DNA of 64,000 nucleotides, from contig NZ_STGF01000023.1 in assembly GCF_005222705.1 (NCBI RefSeq), positions 1-64,000 on the forward strand. The letters are read 5' to 3'. The stretch is from Paenibacillus sp. SY21-1 (GTDB taxonomy: Bacteria; Bacillota; Bacilli; Paenibacillales; Paenibacillaceae). Positions 45,060-52,925 of the stretch are shown here, piece by piece (the stretch's first letter is position 1; each line of letters starts with the position of its first letter). Made by a program: the position numbers and the translations under genes. The notes beneath the pieces were generated by a model. It saw only the letters and a list, made by a program, of their open reading frames with translations. It had not been told where the DNA came from and made no database searches.

Positions 45060-46868
45060 GTGAGCCCTATTTATAAATTCAGACGAATAACGATCGGCAA
45101 ACTGAATATTTTTACAAAAGTCATGATCGTGATCGTGCTGATGCTTATCCCTACTATAATCATGTACAATTCTTCGAATAAAACCAGCACCGGTGTTGTC
45201 GAGGAAGAGCTGCTCCAGATGAACTTGAATCGGATTCAGTTTTTTGTGGAGCAAATGGACGTTGAGGCGGATCGATTATGGAGATCCGCCTTTGTTATCG
45301 CAGCCGACCCGGATACGCTGCAAATGCAGCTGCGGACCTCCTCTGAGCCCGATTATTCCTCGCTCGCATCGAAGAGGCTTCTGCAGCAGAAGCTGGATAT
45401 GCAGTCGACCTCCTTCGAATGGGTGAATGATTTCACCGTATACTCTCCTCTTTCGGATGTCGTCGTTTCGACGAACCTGATTCAGAATTACGATGCGGAA
45501 TACTTTAAGGACGCTCTGCAGGAGCGTTGGGATTATCGCATCATCGTGGCGGACCGGGGACCGGAAAAGGCGTTTGTGCGAACGTTGATTACCCCCTTCG
45601 AGTCCCTGTCCAAATGGGGCAATCCCAATTTGTATGTGGAGGTCACCTTTACAGCGAGCAATCTGGTTAAAATGCTTGAACGATTTGTGCAAGGCAGCGC
45701 GGGACAGCCGTTTCTCTACCAGCCCGGCTTTGATCCTATTATTCCGCGGGAGCTTAATCCGGCTTTGGCCGCGGCGATGGCGGAGCAATTCGATACGATC
45801 AAGGCGCAAAGTCCAATCGAGGGCTCAGTCAAAATGACGTTTCAGGATGAGCCTTATCTTGTCAATTATGTAACCTCTGACGCTCTGGGATGGTATATGG
45901 TCGATTTTCAGCCGATGAAAAAAGTGCTTGCGCCAATCGATCACAGCAAACGGATGTTTTATGCGGCAGGGCTGCTATTGCTGTTAATGGGCATGGCTGC
46001 CGCAGCATTGCTGTACAGAAACGTGCAGAAACCGATCAATGATTTAATTCGGGCGGTGAGATCGCTCAGGCGAGGCGCGTACAATCATCGGATCAAGCTT
46101 GGTCCCGCCAACGAGTTCCATTATTTAATCGAGCAGTTTAACCTGATGTCCGAAGACATACAGACGCTGATCGATAAGGTATACGTTGAGCAGCTTCATG
46201 CCAAGGAATCGTCGCTCAAGCATTTGCAGGCGCAGATCAATCCGCACTTTTTGTATAATAACTTCGCTTATATTCAAAGCATGGCCCAACTGGAGCGGAC
46301 AAAAGTGATTGTCGCCTTCACTCAGCATCTGAGCCAATACTACCGATATACGACACGGACGGAGCAGCAGCTAACGTCATTGGCTGAAGAAATGGAGCTC
46401 ATCCGCAATTATTTGGAAATTCACCGGATGCAGTCCGAACGATTGCAGTTTCATGAGCATATCGAGGAAGACATGATGTCCGTCCTCATGCCGCGTCTGC
46501 TGCTGCAGCCGCTTGTCGAGAATGCGATCGTGCACGGCATGGAAGGCATAGCAGGGAAGTTTGAAATCGTGATTACCGGCAACAAGACCGAGGAAGGCTG
46601 GGAGATCAGCGTAGAGGACAACGGCGTTGGCCTGCAGCAGGAAGAGCTGGAAGCCTTGAGACATACGTTGTCGCTTCAGACAAGCGCGGATCGCAGCCTT
46701 GGATTGCGAAACGTTCATCAGCGTCTCAAGCATTACTTCGGAGCATCCTCTGGGCTTCTCATCGAGCATTCCTATCTGGGCGGGCTCCGCGTGGCGCTAA
46801 TGATTAAGGATGGAGGCGATTCCGATGTTGGAAGTTCTGATCGTAGACGATATCCCCTCTCAAGTTGA
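45060..46868 (+). CDS. YesM-type sensor histidine kinase
   Basis: A 602-residue kinase. Membrane helix 1 (about 18-40) and helix 2 (300-320) bracket an extracellular sensing region of ~260 residues of the Cache kind. A HAMP segment follows (about 325-375), then the His_kinase motif QAQINPHFLYNNF with phospho-acceptor His396. The ATPase lobe has LLQPLVENAIVHGM, EDNGVGLQQEEL and SLGLRNVHQRL. It begins at GTG 45060, with only a weak ribosome site. Its end overlaps the response-regulator gene by 44 bases in another frame. It is part of the sugar-transporter operon, where such kinases detect the imported sugar or its binding protein. Confidence 0.9.
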   Translation: MSPIYKFRRITIGKLNIFTKVMIVIVLMLIPTIIMYNSSNKTSTGVVEEELLQMNLNRIQFFVEQMDVEADRLWRSAFVIAADPDTLQMQLRTSSEPDYSSLASKRLLQQKLDMQSTSFEWVNDFTVYSPLSDVVVSTNLIQNYDAEYFKDALQERWDYRIIVADRGPEKAFVRTLITPFESLSKWGNPNLYVEVTFTASNLVKMLERFVQGSAGQPFLYQPGFDPIIPRELNPALAAAMAEQFDTIKAQSPIEGSVKMTFQDEPYLVNYVTSDALGWYMVDFQPMKKVLAPIDHSKRMFYAAGLLLLLMGMAAAALLYRNVQKPINDLIRAVRSLRRGAYNHRIKLGPANEFHYLIEQFNLMSEDIQTLIDKVYVEQLHAKESSLKHLQAQINPHFLYNNFAYIQSMAQLERTKVIVAFTQHLSQYYRYTTRTEQQLTSLAEEMELIRNYLEIHRMQSERLQFHEHIEEDMMSVLMPRLLLQPLVENAIVHGMEGIAGKFEIVITGNKTEEGWEISVEDNGVGLQQEELEALRHTLSLQTSADRSLGLRNVHQRLKHYFGASSGLLIEHSYLGGLRVALMIKDGGDSDVGSSDRRRYPLSS

Positions 46869-48441
46869 CAGCTTCGCCGCTACCATTCCCAAGGAGGAGC
46901 TTGGCATCAGCCGCATTCATAAAGCCTATTCCGGCAAAGAGGCTTTAGCGTTGTATCGGGAGCAGACGATTCACATTGTCATTACTGATATACGGATGCC
47001 CGAGATGAGCGGCATCGAGCTTATCCGCGAAATTCGCGAGATGGGCCGCAAAGTTAAAATCATCGTTATTTCGGGGTATGCGGATTTTGAATATGCGCAA
47101 AGCGTAGTCCCGTATAATACATCCGGTTATTTGATGAAGCCGGTCAACCCGGACCAAATGCGCGAGATGCTGGCCGGCCTTGCTGAAGAGATTGCTTGCG
47201 AAAGGAAGCTGCAGCAACAGCAGCAGCGAGACGTATACGCTTTTCGAGAGAATCTGCCTGCACTGCAGGGCGAGCTGTTGAATCGCTTGCTGTACGGCTA
47301 CGTTATTCCTAACGCAGAGCTTGAGCGGAAGCTGTTTCTGTTAAGCCTGCCTTTCTTTTTGCAGCAGGAAGTGAGCATCTTTATGGTTAGGCTGGAGGGA
47401 AAGCTGCAGGATTATCAAAAATGGGATAAAGAGCTTATCGAATTTGCGATTAAAAATATGGCGGAGGAGCTCCTGCAGGACGATTTTCATTTATGGTTTT
47501 GCAGGGACCCCAACGAATTTCTGGTATTCATCGTGTCTGCCAGGGAGAGAACGCTGGCGAGCGAGAAGCACCTGCGCAGCGGGATGGACAGCCAGATGGC
47601 GGCATTAAAGAAGAAGGTGGAGTCGCTGCTGAGCGGCAGTATTTCAATTGCGATGTCAGATAAATGGATGCCGTTTCCCGAAGGGGTACCCGGGCTGTAT
47701 CGTTCAGTCATCGACGGAATGAGAGAAATAGAGGAGAAGCGGCAAAGCGTCTTGCTGCGAATCGCGGATAGTGCCGATCAGGTCCAGATTGGAACGTTGA
47801 CGTCGCTGTATCGTCCACCTCTGCTGATTCATATGCTTGATACGGGGAATTGGGGACAGGCCGAGGAGAAGCTGACCGAAATATTCAATGAATTAAAAAG
47901 CAAAAACTACCCTCCCGAGCATGCGAATGAGGCTTACTTCGCCATTGCCAACGCCTATCAGTATATGGCGCACAAAAAAGGGAAGCTGCTGAGCGAATTC
48001 GGCGAATCCTCCTTCGGACTCATGCCTGCCGCGCCTTCGCTTAAGCAGCTGGAGAAATGGGCCTTCTATATGCTGCGGAGCTTGAGAGAGGAAGCCAGGG
48101 ACTCGTCGGTGAAGCAGGCGGGCTTGGTAGACAAGGTTCACCGTTTCATTGAAGCGAACACCGACGGCAATTTGTCGCTTCAGACCATCGCGGCGCATAT
48201 CGGCCTGCATCCCGCCTATTTGTCGAGAGCATACAGGGCCGAAACGGGAAACAATCTGAGCGACTATATTATGCGCTATCGAATGGAGCTGGCCTCTTAT
48301 TTGCTGCGAAGCACCGATAAAAAAATTTACGAAATCGCCGAAATAATCGGCTATCAGGCTGTCCCGCATTTTATTAAGCTGTTTAAGGCTTTTACGAATA
48401 TGACCCCGCAAGATTTTCGCGATCGTACGGAATTAACGTAA
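46825..48441 (+). CDS. YesN-type response regulator (receiver plus AraC domain)
   Basis: A 538-residue regulator. The receiver domain (1-125) has the DD pocket at 8-9, phospho-acceptor Asp55 in ITDIRMPEMSG and Lys in LMKPV. A long central segment (130-420) is typical of YesN proteins and poorly conserved. The C-terminal AraC domain (about 435-535) contains IAAHIGLHPAYLSRAYRAET and IAEIIGYQAVPHFIKLFKAF, ending in MTPQDFRDR. ggagg lies eight bases before ATG 46825, inside the kinase gene. It most likely activates the sugar-uptake operon at 41343 on sensing by its YesM partner. Confidence 0.92.
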   Translation: MLEVLIVDDIPSQVDSFAATIPKEELGISRIHKAYSGKEALALYREQTIHIVITDIRMPEMSGIELIREIREMGRKVKIIVISGYADFEYAQSVVPYNTSGYLMKPVNPDQMREMLAGLAEEIACERKLQQQQQRDVYAFRENLPALQGELLNRLLYGYVIPNAELERKLFLLSLPFFLQQEVSIFMVRLEGKLQDYQKWDKELIEFAIKNMAEELLQDDFHLWFCRDPNEFLVFIVSARERTLASEKHLRSGMDSQMAALKKKVESLLSGSISIAMSDKWMPFPEGVPGLYRSVIDGMREIEEKRQSVLLRIADSADQVQIGTLTSLYRPPLLIHMLDTGNWGQAEEKLTEIFNELKSKNYPPEHANEAYFAIANAYQYMAHKKGKLLSEFGESSFGLMPAAPSLKQLEKWAFYMLRSLREEARDSSVKQAGLVDKVHRFIEANTDGNLSLQTIAAHIGLHPAYLSRAYRAETGNNLSDYIMRYRMELASYLLRSTDKKIYEIAEIIGYQAVPHFIKLFKAFTNMTPQDFRDRTELT

Positions 48442-48590
48442 CTGGTCTGCCGGGCCGTCCACAGGAATGATCGCGCTGGCCGATAATCGCCTGTAAGCTC
48501 CGAAAATGGGTTGAGTCTAGGTTGCATCGCGTAGTAAGCTAGATGAAGAATCCATAGAGATTCCCCGAGAAGATAAAGGAGCGGACAACG

Positions 48591-49304
48591 GTGACAACGA
48601 TTCTGACGGTGGATGACGATCCGCAAATACAGGATATGCTGCGTATTTTTCTGGCAACGGAAGGCTTCGAGGTGTGGCAGGCGTACGATGGAGAGCAGTG
48701 TCTCAGTTATCTGGAGGAGGGCAAGCCGCAGCCGGATTTAATTGTGCTTGATCTGTCGATGCCGGGGATGGACGGTATGGAGCTATGCCGCCGTATTAGA
48801 AAACGGTACGACCAGCCGGTTCTGTTCCTGACGGGCAATACGGAACGGGAACAGAAGCTGCTGTCGCTTCAGGCGGGCGGCGACGACTATATGACCAAGC
48901 CCTTCGATCATTTGGAGCTTCTGGCAAGAGTGAAATCGCATTTGCGCTGGAGCCAGCTCCTTCGCAAATACAAGGAGCCGCAGGCTCCGGGGAACAGGCT
49001 TGATTTTCCCGGTCTGGAAATCGATCTGGAGCGCCTTACGGTGAGCGTGCAGGGGGAGTCTGTCATCCTGATGGCCAAGGAGCTGCATTTGCTGATCGTT
49101 CTTGCTCAGAATCAACGCAGGGTATACCACCCGAGACAGCTGTACGAATTAATTTGGAACGATCAGGCCGCCTATAATCCGGATGTCATCAAATCGCAAA
49201 TCTACAATCTGCGCAAAAAAATCGAACCGGACGCTTTCGCCCTGAAGTATATTCATACGGTAAAGGGGTTTGGCTACAAATTCGAGCCAATCCCCGCCCT
49301 ATAG
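48591..49304 (+). CDS. OmpR/PhoB-family response regulator
   Basis: A 237-residue regulator. The receiver domain (1-120) has acidic residues at 8-10, phospho-acceptor Asp54 in IVLDLSMPGMDG and Lys in YMTKPFDHLELL. The winged-helix DNA-binding domain spans about 140-235 (AKELHLLIVLAQNQ, VIKSQIYNLRKKIEP and IHTVKGFGYKF). It starts at GTG 48591, with aaggagc about nine bases upstream. It lies 149 bases after the YesN gene and is convergent with a 7TM-DISM kinase gene 118 bases away, which is the closest candidate partner. Confidence 0.92.
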   Translation: MTTILTVDDDPQIQDMLRIFLATEGFEVWQAYDGEQCLSYLEEGKPQPDLIVLDLSMPGMDGMELCRRIRKRYDQPVLFLTGNTEREQKLLSLQAGGDDYMTKPFDHLELLARVKSHLRWSQLLRKYKEPQAPGNRLDFPGLEIDLERLTVSVQGESVILMAKELHLLIVLAQNQRRVYHPRQLYELIWNDQAAYNPDVIKSQIYNLRKKIEPDAFALKYIHTVKGFGYKFEPIPAL

Positions 49305-49422
49305 CCATTTATTATAAAATCTCCTGTAAGCAGAGCCATTCTGGCGTGACAGCTGCCGCAGCCGGTTAAATGCCGATTGGATGTCCAGTTAAGCCGGCAG
49401 CGGAGCATGACCAATTGATTCA

Positions 49423-51402
49423 TCATTGGACGAGCGGAAGGGTGAACGAGAAGCGGCTGCCTCTGCCTTCGGCGCTCCAGACGCTGATCTGTCCCCCGTG
49501 CCGCTCAATAATTTCCTTCGCAATCGCGAGCCCGAGGCCGCGTCCCGTCCCCTTATTCTCCATGTAATGCCTGAGAAAAATGTAAGGCAGACGTTCTGCC
49601 GCAATGCCTTGTCCGGTATCCTCGACGGTGACTGTCACCCATTTGTCATCCTGGACCGCCTTTAGAATAATTAATCCGTCCGGCGGCGTAAATTTGCTGG
49701 CATTATGAATCAGATTAACGATTGCCCGTTTAACGGCATGCGGGGCGATCAGCACATCCGCATCCTCCCGCACCTTAACGATCAGCTCGCAGCGCTGATC
49801 GGCAAAACGTATATCCGCTGCCAGCTCGTTGAAGATGTCGTCAATCCATTCCGCGAACATGACCATTTCCAAGGGCTGAGGACGATCACCTTCTTCCAGC
49901 CTGTTCATCTCGTCTATGAAATGGTTGACCTCCATCACCTTGCTGTACACATTGTCCAGAATCTCCTCCTGCCGCTCAGGCTCCTGAACAAGCCGCTGCT
50001 TGAGCGCTTGAATGCCCCCCTGAACATAATTGAGCGGATTGCGGATATCGTGCGAAATATTTTGCAGAAGTCTCGTGCGGGATTGCTCGGCGAGCACCAG
50101 CTCGTCGTTGGAGCGCTTTAAGCTTTCCGTTTGCTCCTCCACCTTTATCTTTAGCGTTTTATTCCAGTTGGAGAGCGTATGGGCAAGCTCCTTCTGCACG
50201 CGATGCTGCTTCTGGCGCATTTGGGCAACCTGCTCGTAGAGAACAATCGACATAATGATAAACTCAATGACCGATCCAAATTGCATGCCGAAATGAGTAA
50301 ACAGGTTATTGGACAAAACGCCGGTAGAGAGCAGCGAGCTCGGCAAGGCGATTGCATACAGGGGCACAATGGCAATCGTCAAATGACGGGCAATCCAGCT
50401 GCCTCGCAAGGCGCACCCGATCAGCACAACCGGCAGCATCATGATCGCAGCGATTTTGAAGCAGAACCAGACGGTTGTCAGCCCGTAAGTGTAGAAAAAA
50501 GCATTGCCGATTGCGCCAATCGGACATAACCAAATGATGATGCGACATAGACGGTCGAGATACGGAGCGTATGCGGCAGGCTTCACTATTTTCCAGGTTG
50601 CGATGAAGCCGAACCAGATGCTCAGAACAAAAAAGAATTCATAGGTGCTGACCGGGCTTTCAAACAACAGGCTGCCGTCCCCTCCGGCCGTAAACCAATT
50701 GCTGCCGAACAGTTGGAGCGCAAGCCCGTCCCAAATAAATTGAGAGGCGCTGTAGCATAAAATATATAAGATGTAATACAGGTATGCAGAGTTGCGAATG
50801 GACACATAAAGCGACAGCATGTACATGACAATGGACAGAATGATGCCATAGTACAGTCCGTACAGGATGAATTCCAGTGAGGTACGTTCATAGACCGCTG
50901 CCGGCTCTGTTAAATGCAATGGAAGGATAAAGGGGCCGGGCGTCTCGAAACGCATATAGATCGTTGTCACGGAATGGGCAGGCAGATGGAGGCTGTAAGC
51001 AGGATAATGATGCCGTATTCGTTCCGTCTCCGAGGATGAATACAGGTCGAAATGATCCATTAGCGGATTTTGCAGACTAAGCTGCCAGTAGGCGCTTCTG
51101 GATTCATTGCGAATCGTCGCTTTCATCCAATACGCGGAGCGGCTGTAGCCGAAGGAGCTCTTGCCATGAATCGGCCGAAATCGCTCCTGCAATTCCGGAG
51201 CTTGTACATCCTGCAGGCGCCACATACCCTCCGTATCCTCCAGTATTTCGAGATAATCGTTGACAGAATAAACGCCGCCCCCGTCCCGTATGACCAGCTG
51301 TGCAGCAGCATCGGAGCTGCTGTTGGCGTATGCCGTTTCGATTGCGACGGTGCCGAAGACCCACAAGATAAGGGCAGCCAGCAAGCCATATATGAACCGC
51401 AT
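49423..51402 (-). CDS. 7TM-DISM sensor histidine kinase (HisKA type)
   Basis: A 659-residue kinase. The signal peptide/anchor is about 1-25. An extracellular 7TMR-DISMED2-type domain (30-180) contains SYWMKATIRNES-like sequence and LPAHSVTTIYMRFETPGPF. Seven membrane segments span about 185-400. A coiled region is followed by a HisKA domain, LQNISHDIRNPLNYV, with His near 451. The ATPase domain has VNLIHNASKFTPPDG (N box), VEDTGQGIAAERLPYIF (G1) and NKGTGRGLGLAIAKEI (G2). DISM receptors are thought to bind carbohydrate ligands. ATG 51402 is preferred because agaggaa lies seven bases upstream; ATG 51429 is the alternative. It ends facing the OmpR-type regulator and starts divergently from the HD-GYP gene. 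Confidence 0.9.
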   Translation of the reverse strand: MRFIYGLLAALILWVFGTVAIETAYANSSSDAAAQLVIRDGGGVYSVNDYLEILEDTEGMWRLQDVQAPELQERFRPIHGKSSFGYSRSAYWMKATIRNESRSAYWQLSLQNPLMDHFDLYSSSETERIRHHYPAYSLHLPAHSVTTIYMRFETPGPFILPLHLTEPAAVYERTSLEFILYGLYYGIILSIVMYMLSLYVSIRNSAYLYYILYILCYSASQFIWDGLALQLFGSNWFTAGGDGSLLFESPVSTYEFFFVLSIWFGFIATWKIVKPAAYAPYLDRLCRIIIWLCPIGAIGNAFFYTYGLTTVWFCFKIAAIMMLPVVLIGCALRGSWIARHLTIAIVPLYAIALPSSLLSTGVLSNNLFTHFGMQFGSVIEFIIMSIVLYEQVAQMRQKQHRVQKELAHTLSNWNKTLKIKVEEQTESLKRSNDELVLAEQSRTRLLQNISHDIRNPLNYVQGGIQALKQRLVQEPERQEEILDNVYSKVMEVNHFIDEMNRLEEGDRPQPLEMVMFAEWIDDIFNELAADIRFADQRCELIVKVREDADVLIAPHAVKRAIVNLIHNASKFTPPDGLIILKAVQDDKWVTVTVEDTGQGIAAERLPYIFLRHYMENKGTGRGLGLAIAKEIIERHGGQISVWSAEGRGSRFSFTLPLVQ

Positions 51403-51593
51403 GATGATTCCTCTTTCCCGTACATTCAATGAATACTCTCGGCCCGGTTGGAGCTTTCGGCTTTTTTAGCATAACGCCCGACTTGGCGATCGTCAAAGTC
51501 TTTTATTTTACCTTGATTTCACTTGGGAGTGATAGGCTTGGTTTAGGAATGAAGCCTGTTATTTTTTTGATAATGACGGCGAGAAGGGATTGG

Positions 51594-52784
51594 GTGGTTT
51601 TGAAGAAAGTAACCGTCAATGAATTAAAGCCGGGGCATGTAGTAGCGGCAGCCGTCTGCAATCCTGCGGGGGCGGCAATTCTGCAAGAAGGAATAGTTCT
51701 TACTAACCGGTATATCGAACGGCTGCGGCAGATGAGAATTACATCGGTCATGATCAAGCCGGAGAGCGCAGGTGTATCCGCGCAAATAGAGAAAAAGGGG
51801 GAAATGCCAGCCAAACGCCTATCGCCCTCCGTCATAAGCCCCGAGGCACGTCCCCATGCAAGACCACATATCAACGCCAGCGCGCGCTCAGGCATGAAGC
51901 CTGATGCTGTAAATCCGGAGCTCCGCTCCCGCTTGTCCGGCTTGCTGGATTATATGCTTCAACGCTCGCTGCCTGCCGAGATGGACAAGCGATTCCCCTA
52001 TTTATTCCATTTGATTATGCGAGAGATTGTGTCCGAACCTCGAATAGAGAGAGAGCTGGAGGTATTGTGGCAGTACGATCGCCATTTGTTTCAGCATGCT
52101 TTTCAGGTTGCCTGGTATTCAGGCATGCTGGGAATGGCGGCCGGTTATGATCGGTCCAGGCTGCTGGAATTGGCGACCGGGGCCATACTGTCCGATATCG
52201 GGATGACGGCATTGCCGCAAACGTTGATCAAGAAGGCCGGAGTTCTATCGGAAGAGGAACGGCAGCTGTTGCATGCTCATCCGGCAGAAGGCCATAGGCG
52301 GATGCTGGAGCTTGGGCTGCCTGTCGCCTCAGCCAAATGTGCGCTGCAGCATCATGAACGCTATGACGGTTCGGGTTACCCGCACCAGTTAAAGAGGGAA
52401 GAGATTTCGGAGGAGGCGCAGATCGTAGCGATTTGCGATGTATACGATGCGCTGCTCTCCCCTCGCATGTATCGCCATGCGTACACGGAAACCGAAACGC
52501 TGGAATTCCTGTTTGCCGCGGGACACAGCTATTTCCACATTGATCTCGTCAAGCTGTTTCTTCGTTATGTTGCGAGCTATCCCGAATCGCGGGCCGTACG
52601 CCTCAGCAATGGACAGATCGGGCTTGTAGCGGGTTCTGGCTCGGGCTTGCTGCATCGGCCGATTGTCCGGGTCATTCGCGAAGCGGATGGTACGCCGGTT
52701 ATGTGGCCCTATGAAATCAATCTGTCCCACAAGCCGGAGATAACCATTATTCACTCTCTCAAGGAACAACTTGCCCCTACATAA
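51594..52784 (+). CDS. HD-GYP domain protein with altered HD motif
   Basis: A protein of about 396 residues. The N-terminal part (KKVTVNELKPGHVVAAAV...) is the domain commonly found before HD-GYP domains in Firmicutes. The HD-GYP domain (about 165-370) keeps HHERYDGSGYPHQL (the GYP loop) and CDVYDALLSPRMYR. Where active enzymes read HDIGK, this protein reads SDIGM, so the metal-binding His and the conserved Lys are both replaced. HD-GYP enzymes degrade cyclic di-GMP, and this copy may be inactive or altered. Start choice is uncertain: GTG 51594 and TTG 51600 follow agaaggga, while an upstream ATG at 51429 adds 55 unlikely residues. It is divergent from the DISM kinase. Confidence 0.82.
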   Translation: MVLKKVTVNELKPGHVVAAAVCNPAGAAILQEGIVLTNRYIERLRQMRITSVMIKPESAGVSAQIEKKGEMPAKRLSPSVISPEARPHARPHINASARSGMKPDAVNPELRSRLSGLLDYMLQRSLPAEMDKRFPYLFHLIMREIVSEPRIERELEVLWQYDRHLFQHAFQVAWYSGMLGMAAGYDRSRLLELATGAILSDIGMTALPQTLIKKAGVLSEEERQLLHAHPAEGHRRMLELGLPVASAKCALQHHERYDGSGYPHQLKREEISEEAQIVAICDVYDALLSPRMYRHAYTETETLEFLFAAGHSYFHIDLVKLFLRYVASYPESRAVRLSNGQIGLVAGSGSGLLHRPIVRVIREADGTPVMWPYEINLSHKPEITIIHSLKEQLAPT

Positions 52785-52823
52785 GCAGCTAACCTGTTGC
52801 CGCTTCCTTATTCTCCAAAAATC

Positions 52824-52838
52824 GTGACTAAACGTCAC
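52824..52838. promoter_or_regulatory. Inverted repeat upstream of dockerin/cohesin operon
   Basis: GTGAC-TAAAC-GTCAC is a perfect 5-5-5 inverted repeat. It lies just upstream of a weak promoter-like pair, TTCGAC (52841-52846) and TATGAT (52862-52867). It may be a regulator site for the surface-protein operon. Confidence 0.4.
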
Positions 52839-52925
52839 TGTTCGACCTCAAACCCGCCTTGTATGATGGAAGGGACTTGAAATGTCGAATGCTGTCAATC
52901 CATTTTGGAGAAAGGGAATAAGCGA

